From positions 1 through 64,000 of the forward strand of contig RPGQ01000036.1 of assembly GCA_004193595.1 (NCBI GenBank): 64,000 nt of DNA, given 5' to 3'. Position 1 is the stretch's first letter; every line of letters starts with the position of its first letter. The notes beneath the pieces were generated by a model. The model saw only the letters and a list, made by a program, of their open reading frames with translations. It ran no database searches and was not told where the DNA came from. This stretch comes from Desulfobacteraceae bacterium Eth-SRB2 (GTDB lineage Bacteria > Desulfobacterota > Desulfobacteria > Desulfobacterales > UBA11574). Shown here piece by piece: positions 26,938 through 37,795 of this stretch. The translations under genes and the position numbers were made by a program.

Positions 26938-27004
26938 ATTTTGGAGTAATGGCGTACTGGAGTATTGAATTAAGAACTTCCATCACTCCACCACTCCCCG
27001 GTAT
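26938..27004. repeat. Degenerate 8-bp-iteration palindrome (family P)
   Basis: TGGAGTAA, TGGCGTAC and TGGAGTAT in succession are followed by a diverged opposite arm with CACTCCACCACTCC. It resembles the family P copies at 4188 and 56590 but is shorter and more diverged. Confidence 0.4.
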
Positions 27005-27071
27005 GAGCGGACAGGCGCCAAAACCTACGAATGAGTATCATTCTCAAATCCGATATAAGAGATTTTGGGCT

Positions 27072-27554
27072 TTACTGCTTATAACCGATGGTCCTCAAAA
27101 ATTCCTTTCGTTCCTTAATATCTTCTTGGGTTTCAATCCCTTTTGAGCGAAACCCGTCAATGACACCGACGATTCCTCGTCCCAGCTCTGTTTCTACAAC
27201 CAAAACTTCCACAGGATTTGCCGTTGCGCAAATGATCCTGCAGACTTCCGGAACGTTCTTGATCGTATTCAAAACATTGACGGGGAACATGTCTTTCATA
27301 AAGATGACAAAACTGTGACCGGCCGAAAGATTATAGGCATTTTTCTTGGCCAATTCAATTAAATCATTATCTGTGCCGGTATATCTCACCAGACACGGAC
27401 CGGAAGCTTCACAAAATGCCAGACCGAATTTCGCCCCCGGTACGGTATTGACGATCGCCTCATAGACATCTTCGACCGTCTTGATAAAGTGAGAATGCCC
27501 TAAAATCATATTCAAATCATCCGGTTTTTCAATCGTGACCGTCTTGATTTCCAT
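27072..27554 (-). CDS. Adenosine-specific kinase family protein (PF04008-like)
   Basis: This 160-residue protein matches the small adenosine-specific kinase family first described in archaea. Recognisable segments are [46 protein letters not shown] and [20 protein letters not shown]. The ATG at 27554 follows GCGGAGGG, and the open frame further upstream belongs to unrelated sequence. The substrate is from family knowledge only. It is encoded 10 bp after a DRR-tailed small protein. Confidence 0.85.
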   Translation of the reverse strand: MEIKTVTIEKPDDLNMILGHSHFIKTVEDVYEAIVNTVPGAKFGLAFCEASGPCLVRYTGTDNDLIELAKKNAYNLSAGHSFVIFMKDMFPVNVLNTIKNVPEVCRIICATANPVEVLVVETELGRGIVGVIDGFRSKGIETQEDIKERKEFLRTIGYKQ

Positions 27555-27564
27555 AAGCCCTCCG

Positions 27565-27858
27565 CTAATTTCTCCTGTCTTGACCGGTTCTTCTATTTTT
27601 ACTCTTTCTTCGATCCTGTCCGCTCCTTCTTTCCTTACCACTCCTTTTGTGCCAGACCACAAAGCTTTCGGATTTGAAAAGCTTGCCGGAAGATTCAAAA
27701 TCACATCGATACTGTGAGCACCCTGATTCTACGATGTCGGCAATCCTGACGGCATCTTCTGTATTCATGAATAATTCCCCGCAGGTTGTCTCGTTTACAA
27801 CAACCGTAAATCGGGTACTGGTCGGATTCGATTCTTCAAACCTTAAATGTACTTTCAT
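27565..27858 (-). CDS. Small protein with Arg-rich DRR tail
   Basis: This is a 97-residue protein. The first about 60 residues form beta-rich sequence ([28 protein letters not shown]). The C-terminus is a basic repeat: [22 protein letters not shown]. An AAAGGGGGTGG site precedes the ATG. It is the first gene of a two-gene operon with the adenosine-specific kinase. The tail resembles the DRR motifs of the 24222-24431 protein. The function is unknown. Confidence 0.65.
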   Translation of the reverse strand: MKVHLRFEESNPTSTRFTVVVNETTCGELFMNTEDAVRIADIVESGCSQYRCDFESSGKLFKSESFVVWHKRSGKERRSGQDRRKSKNRRTGQDRRN

Positions 27859-28015
27859 TTAACCACCCCCTTTAACCCATGAGAGATCTGGGACAACCTG
27901 TCTGAAATGGCTGGAATTATCTTAATTGCGGCAAGTTAAGAAAAATTGCGAACCGTGTCAAGAAAAAGCAGACAAGGCATTCTTGGATAGATTATTTAGT
28001 GCCTGAACGAACTCT

Positions 28016-31000
28016 CTATTCACCTTCTTCCAATCCTTTATTGTAAAGATTCTTAACCTCATCGTCAGATAACGCTCTATTGTAGATTCTAACTTCGTCG
28101 ATAATTCCCTTGAACCGCAGGCCGGTACTGTCTGTATAGAACCGCCCAATAATCGTATCCGCACCCGAAAGGTATGCCAGTCCATACGCGGTTGTATCCC
28201 TTTCATTATTTCCGTTCACATAGAGAATGCTTCTATTATCCGGAGCATTATGGGTCAGAACAACATGGTACCATGTATCCACAGCGGGAACCGTTGTTGA
28301 GTTTATATAGCCGCCACCCCCTGCTCCATCGTAAATAAGAGACGCTATATCCTGAGAAGTGCCCACCTGAAGGTTTAACCCATGGCGCGGGGATGTGGTG
28401 GTATCGATATTGGTGATTATTCCATTCCAATCATCAATAGCAGATGCCTTTACCCATGCAGACAGGGTTATACTTTCAGGGCTCAATGCTTCATTATTTA
28501 CTATAGTTACATCATCAGATCCGTCAAATTCCAACCCATATCCCACTTTCCCCGCTCCGCCGTAAGCAGCGCCATTATTGGTACCATGATTCCCCTGACC
28601 GGAATAATCATATATGTCTCCTTGTGTTTCGTCCATGGGGTAATAAGCAACAAGACTGGCCTGGTTGTAAAGATCCGTTACCTCGCTTTGGGATAACCCT
28701 CTGTTATAAACAACAACCTCGTCCATCGTTCCCTGGAAATAACCACTATCACCTACTGCTCTACCGATATATAAAGGTTGTGAGATGTCGCTCAAATCCC
28801 TTGCATCAGTCTGAGTGGGTTCTGCAACTTTATTTATATATAGCGTCTTTACCCCACCGACTCTTACACCCACGACATGATACCAGGTATCACCAACAGC
28901 ATTATCAGCAGCAGTTAAGGTAACTTTCCCTCCTGAGCCGCCATCACCGTCTGTTACAAAAGCAAATTTGCCACCTATAACCGCAAGTCCGTATCCATCA
29001 AATAAATTTCCTGTTCCTTTATCAACAAAAAATCCGTCAACAGGAATTGCCGGTAGCTTCACCCAGGCACCAACCGTAAAATCACCTGTTGAAATGTCCA
29101 GGATCGCATTATTGCCGCAATTTACATAACCACTGGACCCGTCAAATTCCAAAGCGGTCCATATTTTCCCCTGTATCCCGCATGTGACTCCCCCAAAAGC
29201 TGTACCATTATTATTTTGACCGGAATGATCGTCTATTATCGGACCGCTGAGCTCATCCAACCACCACTCACCGACACGTCCTGAATAGTAGGGAGCGCCG
29301 GCTCCCGAACCACTGATGTTCAAAGTATAATAACCGGAATCCACCGGGTTATCCATACAGGTGCCATCGTTCGCCGTGAGCTTAAATAAGTAGCCATTAT
29401 TTGCAACAGAAGTCCCGATCTTTCTGAATCTGACCGTTGTATCCCCGGTTTTGACCACATCAAACCCACCGGGATTCGTACCCAGCCAGGTGACGGCCCA
29501 ATTTTCAAGAGCACCTCTACGGGGACCGGAGACACTGAAGTCCCGGTAAAAATCAACGGTAGTGCAATTAAAAGTTCTGGGAACCGAAGGAGAAACAATG
29601 AGTGTTCCATTGTTTACCGTAAGAGTAAATAGTCGATCATCCGTGTCCCAGCCACTATCTGTTACCCTGAGAGTGATATCATGATCACCGGCACAAACAT
29701 CGATGGTGCCGTTCAATTCACCGGTGTTGGGGGTAATAGTAAGGCCGGGAATATCTGAAGAAACAATTTCCCACCCATAGGGCAGACTCCCTTGGAGTGC
29801 CGATATTGTGTAGCTGTAAGGACTGTTTATAGTAGCGTCATTAAGGCCTGTGGTGGTGATGGTGACCTTTTCTTCCGGGCAGGTCCTTGTTTCATTCATA
29901 TTGGCCTTGATCTCGTTTTCAGATAGCGCACGATCAAAGAAACAAACCTCATCTATTGTCCCAACAAATTCCTGATCAGAAACCCAACCCCCTCCCACAG
30001 AATCCTGTTCAGAAGCCAGCCACAAGCCATTTTCTGAAATATTAACTGCACTACTTGTAACGGTCTCATTTCCAAGAGATGTGCCGTCCAGATAGACCCA
30101 TTCCTGATCTCCTTCTCTCATCCAGATAATATGGTGCCAGGAATCATCAGATAGAGAAGAAGGGGCACTGTAACTATTGTACGGGCCTTTATAATAAGTT
30201 CTTATTGTGGAAGCGTCGTGGAGCAATAACAGGAATTCATTATCCTGGCCGTTGTTGGCACCTGATATGATAGCCTGTTGATCTGCTTTACCGGTCTTCA
30301 TCCACGCAGCCATAACAAAATCCTGAAGGTTATTCGCCACTTCATACGGCAGCTTCACCCTGTCATTGATATTATTATCATCACTATCCGTAAATAATCC
30401 ACCGCGACAAAGCTTTCCATCAGCCGTAGTATCTGCATTGCAATAACCTTCGCCGTGGTGGCCATTTCCGGAAGAATCTTCAACCGAAAAGGTACTCCAT
30501 GAAAATTCATCCATTCGGTATTCAGCAATTGGATCGGTGTAACAGACGCCTGAACATGATGAGCGGGTCAGGTTGAAAATTTCGCTCGCTTCATCGGCCG
30601 TCAGTTCTTGGTTGAAAACCATCACCTCATCAATCAGGCCGTTAAAGCCATTACTTGTGTCAGGATAGTAACCACCGATTACAAAGGTTTCAGCATCATA
30701 AATGTCACTGGTCAAATTACCGGTGTTCGTGCTTTTAAGCACGCCATCCACGTAAAGATTTCCGCCATTGGTGCTGGAATAGGTATAAACAACATAATGC
30801 CACTGGTTATCATTGTAAAGCTCGGTTGAATAATCAATGGTTCCGCCACGGCCCCCACCGCTTGCATCGGTAACCCATGCGCGCAAAGAACCATCAGGAT
30901 CATAGGCCAGAGCCGTGCTCCAGTTGGAATTGCCGGCAGCATCGGAAAACTCGATTAACCTTGGATAAGCTCCGCCGCCACCGGGTGATTTGAACCAGCA

Positions 31001-32674
31001 GGCCAAGGTGACCTCATCGTTGAAGGCCATGATATCATCACCGGTAAGTACAGCACTGACGATTTTATCATCTCCGCCGTCAAAGGAAGCGGCCCGGCAA
31101 TTCTTACCGGAATATACAGCAGTAATTCCTCCCATGGCCCTTCCGTAATGATTAATTTCACCAAGGGAATTGACCACATCAAAATTTGAGCCATTCCACT
31201 CCGTGCATTCATCAAACCGCCATTCCGCCTCCATTCCATCGGTATAAGGCGTACCGGTTCCATCCTCGGTAACCGTAACCGTAAGAACAAGATTTGCCGT
31301 GTTCCCGGGACAATCCATGTCAGTACCGGTCAGCGTAAATGTGTAAGTGTTTGCGGTGGTTGTCCCATCTTTTTTTATCGTGCAAGTATCTTCTCCGGTG
31401 GAGACAAAGGCAAAGCCGGTGGCGCCACCGGTATTAAGTGACCATTCTATCTCTCCAACATGCCCGCCATTTGCCTTAAATGTCTCCTGTTGGGCAGGGT
31501 TATCCCAGGTGATAGTGGTAGAGCCGTCTCCGCTTGTCCTGGCCACAGAAAGATTGGCTGCAACTTCAATGGTAAATGGCTCTTGAGGGTCGGGATCATT
31601 ATCAGTATCAGAGTCGGTAATTCCTACAGTAATTGTATACGAACCCGTGCATTGGGATAGCTTTCCGGACAGAAAACCGGTATAAGGATGCAGATAAAAG
31701 TCATTGAATCCGCCATTGTTAAGAAGTTCCCATTCAACGGGACCGATGCAGCCATTTGAGGAGGTAAATGTAACGGAATAGTCGCTATTTATAATGCCGG
31801 ATGGCAAGGGGCTGCCAGTTGCAATATTACATACCGGGTTGGCGCATTCCGGATGGGTGGCACAGTCGGTATCTGCGCAATCAGGCAGACCGTCATTATC
31901 ATTATCAACAGTATCGTCACAATTACCACAATAGACACTCTCGACACCATCGCAATTGCCTCCACCGCCCGTACCTCCACTGCCGCATTGCCTGCCTTGA
32001 AGGTAAGCAAAAGACGTGGCTCGCAGGAGATCGTCGTAATTTGCATCCATAATCTTATCAGGAATTTCAAATTCGACATTGGGACTGCTCCCATTCAGAC
32101 CATCAAAAAAACCGTTGACTCCGTCAAGATCTTTAGGGCCGCCGCTCACTAAAACATAGGCCTGATTCGTAGAATTACCATTTGCTGTGGTTCGCAGCAA
32201 ATTGGTATTAGGGTTTTGTATGAAACTGCTTAGGCTGCTGCAAAGCCCGGAAGGGGTTGTTTTAATAAAATCCTCGTAAACCCCGTATATTATGGAGTTA
32301 TGCCAGTTATCCTCCCCGGAGGAAAGGCCGACGGAAAGATAGGGCAAATCTCCCACATAAGCGTTACAAGTATCATCCGTGGGTGGGTTTGAGCCAGGAT
32401 TTCTGTTCTCCAAACCATCTCCGTCCGTATCAGGACAGGGGCATCTTCCATTGGCAGCAATGTAGCCTTCCATACTGTAGTCAAACTTTTCCATAATGGC
32501 TCTGCACTTGCTTATTTTTGAAGATTGAATGAGAGTGGGCAGAATGGTAGACATAATGGAAATAATAATTCCTACAATAACCAAGACGACAGCAACTTCA
32601 ATAAGTGTGAAACCCGCTATCTCTGATTTTTTTTGAAAACAGGTTTCCTCATTATTGGGCATTTTATCCTCCAT
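28016..32674 (-). CDS. Giant prepilin-like protein with four LamG domains
   Basis: This 1552-residue protein begins with a type IV prepilin leader cut at Gly21|Phe22 (EIAGFTLIEVAVVLVIVG, Glu at +5) and a long hydrophobic helix, so it should be processed by prepilin peptidase and join a pilus-like fibre. A Ca-binding-like stretch (PDTDGDGLENRN) and Ig-like segments follow. Four LamG/concanavalin-like modules lie at roughly 479-705, 715-931, 1134-1340 and 1341-1551, each ending in an IDEV-x-x-(F/Y)-(N/D)-R/Q-x-L motif. It is the last gene of the MSHA-like locus, where Vibrio has the large MshQ. A role as a tip adhesin for glycans or surfaces is inferred. The frame is intact over 4.66 kb, unlike several neighbouring machinery genes. 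Confidence 0.88.
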   Translation of the reverse strand: MEDKMPNNEETCFQKKSEIAGFTLIEVAVVLVIVGIIISIMSTILPTLIQSSKISKCRAIMEKFDYSMEGYIAANGRCPCPDTDGDGLENRNPGSNPPTDDTCNAYVGDLPYLSVGLSSGEDNWHNSIIYGVYEDFIKTTPSGLCSSLSSFIQNPNTNLLRTTANGNSTNQAYVLVSGGPKDLDGVNGFFDGLNGSSPNVEFEIPDKIMDANYDDLLRATSFAYLQGRQCGSGGTGGGGNCDGVESVYCGNCDDTVDNDNDGLPDCADTDCATHPECANPVCNIATGSPLPSGIINSDYSVTFTSSNGCIGPVEWELLNNGGFNDFYLHPYTGFLSGKLSQCTGSYTITVGITDSDTDNDPDPQEPFTIEVAANLSVARTSGDGSTTITWDNPAQQETFKANGGHVGEIEWSLNTGGATGFAFVSTGEDTCTIKKDGTTTANTYTFTLTGTDMDCPGNTANLVLTVTVTEDGTGTPYTDGMEAEWRFDECTEWNGSNFDVVNSLGEINHYGRAMGGITAVYSGKNCRAASFDGGDDKIVSAVLTGDDIMAFNDEVTLACWFKSPGGGGAYPRLIEFSDAAGNSNWSTALAYDPDGSLRAWVTDASGGGRGGTIDYSTELYNDNQWHYVVYTYSSTNGGNLYVDGVLKSTNTGNLTSDIYDAETFVIGGYYPDTSNGFNGLIDEVMVFNQELTADEASEIFNLTRSSCSGVCYTDPIAEYRMDEFSWSTFSVEDSSGNGHHGEGYCNADTTADGKLCRGGLFTDSDDNNINDRVKLPYEVANNLQDFVMAAWMKTGKADQQAIISGANNGQDNEFLLLLHDASTIRTYYKGPYNSYSAPSSLSDDSWHHIIWMREGDQEWVYLDGTSLGNETVTSSAVNISENGLWLASEQDSVGGGWVSDQEFVGTIDEVCFFDRALSENEIKANMNETRTCPEEKVTITTTGLNDATINSPYSYTISALQGSLPYGWEIVSSDIPGLTITPNTGELNGTIDVCAGDHDITLRVTDSGWDTDDRLFTLTVNNGTLIVSPSVPRTFNCTTVDFYRDFSVSGPRRGALENWAVTWLGTNPGGFDVVKTGDTTVRFRKIGTSVANNGYLFKLTANDGTCMDNPVDSGYYTLNISGSGAGAPYYSGRVGEWWLDELSGPIIDDHSGQNNNGTAFGGVTCGIQGKIWTALEFDGSSGYVNCGNNAILDISTGDFTVGAWVKLPAIPVDGFFVDKGTGNLFDGYGLAVIGGKFAFVTDGDGGSGGKVTLTAADNAVGDTWYHVVGVRVGGVKTLYINKVAEPTQTDARDLSDISQPLYIGRAVGDSGYFQGTMDEVVVYNRGLSQSEVTDLYNQASLVAYYPMDETQGDIYDYSGQGNHGTNNGAAYGGAGKVGYGLEFDGSDDVTIVNNEALSPESITLSAWVKASAIDDWNGIITNIDTTTSPRHGLNLQVGTSQDIASLIYDGAGGGGYINSTTVPAVDTWYHVVLTHNAPDNRSILYVNGNNERDTTAYGLAYLSGADTIIGRFYTDSTGLRFKGIIDEVRIYNRALSDDEVKNLYNKGLEEGE

Positions 32675-32851
32675 AGTACTTTGGCGGACTTAACTCACTT
32701 TAGGCGTTTTCATATTTACTATGGCCATAAAATCTTCTATGATACCATGTAAGTTCTCAATAAGTTCTGGTGTATGAAATAATCATATGGACCCACCAAC
32801 TGATAATAAAATATAATCTGTCTGGAACTCGCATTTAATCCAATCAAACCT

Positions 32852-34084
32852 TCATCTCACGCTTAACTCGCTGACCAGATCATAAATAGGTAGTAAAAGC
32901 GCTCCGATAATTATGGCAAACATGGTCCCAGCCACTACCAGCACAACCGGTTCAAGGACTTTTCCAATGGTTGCGACAATGATATTAAGTTTATTTTTAT
33001 ACTCTTCTGCAATATAGGCGAGCTGCTCGGAAAGTGTCCCGCTCATCTCTCCAATGCTTAACATCCTGGTAACAAATACGGGAAAGATAACCGCACCCTT
33101 AAACGAGTCGGCAATTCCTTCCCCTTCTTAAGCTTTCCCTGACTTCTCCCTATTTTTCACGGTAGACTTCATTTTTAATAGACTCTTTCAGGATTGTCAC
33201 CGATTGCAGGATATCCATCCCTACATTTATTAACAGAGAAAAATATTCAGTAATAAAGGCTAACACAGATGCTGAGATAATGTTTCCGGAAAGCGGAATG
33301 TTTAGCAGCAACACATCGATGCTTTTTCTGAATCGCCGGCTATGCTTACGAGCGATTAATATAAAAAATATAGTTAGGACCATGCCAGACAGAATATAAA
33401 CAATATAGTCCTGAATAAAATAGGATATGTTCATCACATAAATTGTAATCGGCGGGAGTGAGACATCCATCTCCTTAAAAAGCGTTAGAATTTTCGGCAC
33501 CACATAATAAAACCAAAAGAGAAAGCCTGCACTCATTTACGAAAGCAAAACTACAAAACCGGATATAATAGGGGCTTTGTTTTAGTATCCGGAAACAATG
33601 TTCTGAATTCCTCTTTAAATGATCAGGATAAAATCTTTGAGGCATCTCCTCGGGATTTGCCAGTCTCCTATTCTAATGGATAAAATGACTGTTTCGGGGA
33701 AAATATGCCGGTAATTATCGGCTGCTTCTGAAAAGGTTGCCCCTCCCTGAATACTGATAATCGTATCATTAAAGTTGCTGGCAACTTCGGGCACCTCGGA
33801 ACTGATTGCGGTTTCCTCCAGTGCTGTTGTCAAGGGAACGCCTGTTCGAAGCATCAGTGAAATATTGCTTAATATTTCTGCCTGGGAAGATCTGGAGAGC
33901 TTTTTACGCAACCTGAATGAAACAAGCTTACCAAGGAGCCGGGTCCGTTTTTTACATAGATGGTTATGCCGCCGTCTCTTTCCAGATGGGAAATGGCGGA
34001 CATAACATCCTTGTAAGGAAGTTTGACAATACCCGACAAAAGTTCGCCGGTGGGTGAAATCAGTTTATACCTGAAATAATTCAT
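32852..34084 (-). pseudogene. mshG: MshG/GspF-type inner-membrane platform protein, broken
   Basis: The pieces of one GspF/PilC-type gene occur in order on the minus strand but in different frames. They are the start at 34084 (MNYFRYKLISPTGELLSG), the first T2SF domain at 33911-33615 (LMLRTGVPLTTALEE), the central membrane part at 33536-33150 (FLFWFYYVVPKI, FSLLINVGMDI) and the end at 33064-32852 (IGEMSGTLSEQLAYIAEEY, LEPVVLVVAGTM). Stops and frame changes near 33890, 33570 and 33110 separate them. In an intact pilus the protein anchors the assembly ATPase. Confidence 0.85.
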
Positions 34085-34113
34085 AATATATTCTGGAACT
34101 CAATATCATTAAC

Positions 34114-34300
34114 TTAAAGGCTCGCGCAAAATAACTTCACATTTTACATCTTTCGCTGCGGCCATCTTTTTGCTGATGCCTCACTCGCGAAATCCCTCGA
34201 AATAGCTCAACTATTCCTGTGGTTTTGCTCTCTCGGATCAGCCAAATCCGAACCAATTCTGAGCGCCAATTCTGCGAAGTTATTTTTGCGCGAACCTTAA
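34114..34300. repeat. 187-bp palindromic element with 25-bp inverted ends
   Basis: TTAAAGGCTCGCGCAAAATA at 34114 onward and the complementary TATTTTTGCGCGAACCTTAA ending at 34300 form about 25-bp imperfect inverted ends. It fills most of the 320-bp gap between the MshE and MshG genes and encodes nothing. Only one copy is in the window. It is a candidate MITE. Confidence 0.65.
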
Positions 34301-34404
34301 ACATCGGTCTACAAATCACCGGTATCTATTACCTGAATCTTGCATGAAAATTTTTGAACTTGCAATTGCGGCGAAATCGGCAAGTCCAGGTTATCGGTAA
34401 CAGG

Positions 34405-36069
34405 CTATAACCGCCGTATATGACCCAGTGTACGCACCGCTTCTTCCGAGGTAGCAATACCCTGTTTTACTTTATCAACCGTAATATCAAATATGTCTAC
34501 AAATCCGGCATCCTTTGCTTTTTCAGATACAAGACTCAGATCTGCTTCCTTCTCGATAAGCAGGGACATATCTCTGTCAATATTAAGTAACTCATACACT
34601 AGTGTTCTACCGAAGTATCCGGCGCCATTGCATACATCACATCCTCGTCCTTTATAAAGCTCTTGAATGGAAGAATCTTTCAGATATGTTTTTTCCCATT
34701 CAGACGGAGTGTAGGATTCTTTACAGGCATTACAGATTTTTCGAACCAGCCGCTGGCTTACTACACCGATCAATGAATCGGCTATTAAATAGGGTTTTAT
34801 GCCAAGATCTTTTAAACGAGGGATGGCGCCAACCGCGCTGTTGGTATGCATGGTGGAAAGCACCAGATGGCCGGTGGTTGACGCTGTGATGGCGGTGGAT
34901 GCTGTTTCAGCGTCCCTTATTTCGCCCAATAGAATGACATCCGGATCATGCCTTAAAAAATAACGGATAGCACTGGCAAATGTGTAACCCGCCTTTTCAT
35001 TCACCTGGGTTTGGCGAAGCAAAGGTATATCGTACTCTATGGGTTCTTCAACAGTAATTACATTCTTCTCCATCAAATTGAGTCTTCTGATACCGGCATA
35101 AAGTGTTGTTGACTTTCCGGAACCCGTGGGACCGGTAAGGAGAATAATCCCGAACGGCTCATTGAACATCTTTTCCACAGATTGAAGATATTGTTTTATC
35201 AAAAATCCGGTTGAAACAAAATTATATGGCACTATCCCTCATAACCAAATTCGAAGCACCATGTTTTCACCCTGAGGGGATACTATGGTTGATACTCTGA
35301 AATCATAAGCATTGTTCAGGATGGTAGCTGAAAAACGGCCATCCTGGGGCAGTCTCTGCTCGGCAATATCCATTTCCGCCTTCATCTTGAGGCTGGTGAC
35401 AATTCTGCTCAGAGAAACCGGAAGAGACAACACTGAGGACATGACCCCGTCTATCCGAAAAGAGATGTTTGTAGACTTTGCTGTGGGCCTGATATGGATA
35501 TCCGAGGCCCGCATTTTTATCGCAAGATGAATGATGTGCTTGACCAGATTGTCAATCCCCCTTGCCATTTCTATATCATGGGAAAGGAGATTGACCTCTT
35601 TTTCAATTAGCTTTTCAACAGGATGTTCCAAAAAATAGTAAAGCTTATTGATCGCATTAATGATTTTCTTACGTTCCGAGATATAGAATTTTGGAACCAG
35701 CCCGGTCTGTCTTGAAATTAACTGTTCTAGTTTCCCATCGTCTATGTTATACCCAACGACTTCTAAAGACTTGTCAATTTTGCGAATGGGAAGAAAAATA
35801 TTATTGAGACAAAAATTTTTATTGAATAACTTAAGAATATTCTTTTCCGGTAAGACGCCGTCTATATCTAGATAAGGCAAACCATTCTGTTCGGCCAATG
35901 CCATCACAACATCATTCCCCGTGACAAAGCACAGCCGCTCTAATATTTCTCCGATTTTCTCCTTGGTGATCTTCTGTTCCTGTAAAGCAAATCGGATAGA
36001 CGCTTCCGTAATGAGCTCTTTTTCTATTAACAACGCTCCAAGTGGTTTTGGTTTATTATTAGGTTTCAT
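34405..36069 (-). pseudogene. mshE: MshE/GspE-type assembly ATPase, frameshifted
   Basis: The N-terminal part (36069-35239) has the MshEN-like region (LGALLIEKELITEASIRFALQEQ) and the first ATPase half (MRASDIHIRPT, LPQDGRF). It runs into a stop at VLRIWL. The C-terminal part (35232-34405) has Walker A GPTGSGKST, the Asp box ITVEEPIEYDIP, Walker B DVILLGEIRDAETA and a zinc-type C-x-x-C pair set (CNAC, CDVC). A frameshift between about 35233 and 35262 separates them. The intact enzyme would power pilus assembly. Confidence 0.88.
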
Positions 36070-37689
36070 TTGCTTTATTGCCCGGTCCGTGAAACAGAAG
36101 AAAAATTAAATTCTCATCCGGGTATCCGGTCACAGGAAGCCCCACCTGTTTCTGATAGTTTACAACTGCCAGCATCAGATTTTTACCCACTATTCCATCG
36201 AGACGACCGGAATACAGATTAATTTTTGCAAACATCTTCTGGAGTTTTAGAATCTCTTCTCCCTCATAGTAATAATAGAATTTTTTTATCAATAATGACG
36301 GCTGCCAGAATAAAAAAAAGTTCTCATTGTGGCCTTGCATTGAATCATACTTTAAAATCCCATATTCTGCCTTTATATGATTCGGTATTTTTTTAAGCCG
36401 GATCAACATATATCCCGTTTGATCGAATATTGTTTCAGTAATCTCTTTTAATTGAGACGTTTCCAAAGCCTCACAAAAGGATTTCTCAAATCTGGAGAGC
36501 TGGTAAGCCTTTAGAAATGCGGAAACCGATTCGGGGATGCTGACGGTCTGCTCGACATTTTTTGTAGCAGAAGCCATTGACTGGCTATGTAACTGGGACA
36601 GATCCGAATTTTCCACTTTCCCTGAGGTTGTTGTCTGCTGCGGCTTTATCTTTTTTATGATTGTCATGGAGGTGGACCAAAGGGAGGTGGGAGGGGGCCA
36701 CCAGAATAGAAACCAAAACGATAATTAAGCATAAAAATGCAGTGTTTGAAAGGCAAGAAGAACAACGGGGCACGCCCTCTGGATCGATTCCGGTTTAAAT
36801 GCATAAGGCCCTCTTGCGATTTGCTGCTAATTTTATGGTGTTATAAAGTAACGTAACATAAAAACACCTGCCCATTAGGATATTGAGCTGTCTTAAGTTC
36901 CCCTTGGTAAACTGATAAATCTTTTTTATGGCAGCCTCTTGAAAGGTGATTCGCCCCCTGTTTCCAGCCATGTTTAATTTAAAAAAAAGATAGTTCCTTA
37001 ATTCTTCCCTGGTAAGAGCCCTCACTTCTTTAGAGATGACAATTCTACTCTTAAGCTGTCTGAGCTTTTGCGAATTCAGCGTATCCATTAATTCAGTCTG
37101 ACCCACTAGTAAAATCTGAACCAATTTTTGCTGATCCGTTTCAAGATTTGAAATCATGCGGACCAGTTCGAGACTCTTAATGCTGAGATTCTGAGCATCA
37201 TCAATAATAATGGCACAATTTTTCCCCCGGCGATTTTTGTTCCAGTAAAAAATCATTGAGAAGTCGAATCTGTTTGTTGAAATGGAGACTTTCTGTTCTC
37301 AAACCAAAATCCCTGTTGATTTCCTTGATCAATTCCACATCCTGGAAAGCGGTATGAAATACCAGTGAGGTTTCAACACCTTTTTCTTCAAGAATATTCA
37401 TGATCCTCCGGCTGATCGTGGTCTTTCCCAGCCCAATATCGCCTGTCAAGACCATAAACCCTTTCCGTGTCATTATTCCGTGAACAATCTCAGACAAAAT
37501 CTGGTCTATGTTTTCGGAGATATAAAAATTTTCATCATCCGGAGCAATAGGAAAGGGGTTTTGTGCCAACCCGAAAACATCCAAATAACTTATTTCTTTA
37601 GGGCACAACATATTTTCATGACGCATCGACGATTTAGGTTTTCCTGTTTGGGCCGGCGAGTTTCCTCTTTCTTTCTCCGCGTCAACCAT
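36059..37689 (-). pseudogene. mshM: ExeA/MshM-type AAA ATPase with peptidoglycan-binding end, broken
   Basis: One gene lies in three pieces. At 37689-37201 is YLDVFGLAQNPFPIAPDD plus Walker A TGDIGLGKTT. At 37256-36795 is Walker B AIIIDDAQNLS and the AAA C-half. The end, at 36667-36059, holds a PG_binding_1 repeat (FAKINLYSGRLDGIVGKN). Between the last two, a frame at 36773-36585 supplies a membrane helix (FLCLIIVLVSILVAP). The lesions are a one-base shift beside a C5 run near 37220, a TAA stop at 36795-36797, and a frame change in 36610-36665. The family helps secretins through peptidoglycan. Confidence 0.85.
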
Positions 37690-37795
37690 TCCTTTTATAA
37701 AGGTATCAACTCTCGCAAATGCGGCCCTTGAACTCCGTGCTGTACCACATGATAATGTTATCCTTATTCCATGGATATAAAATCTGAAAGAGCCA

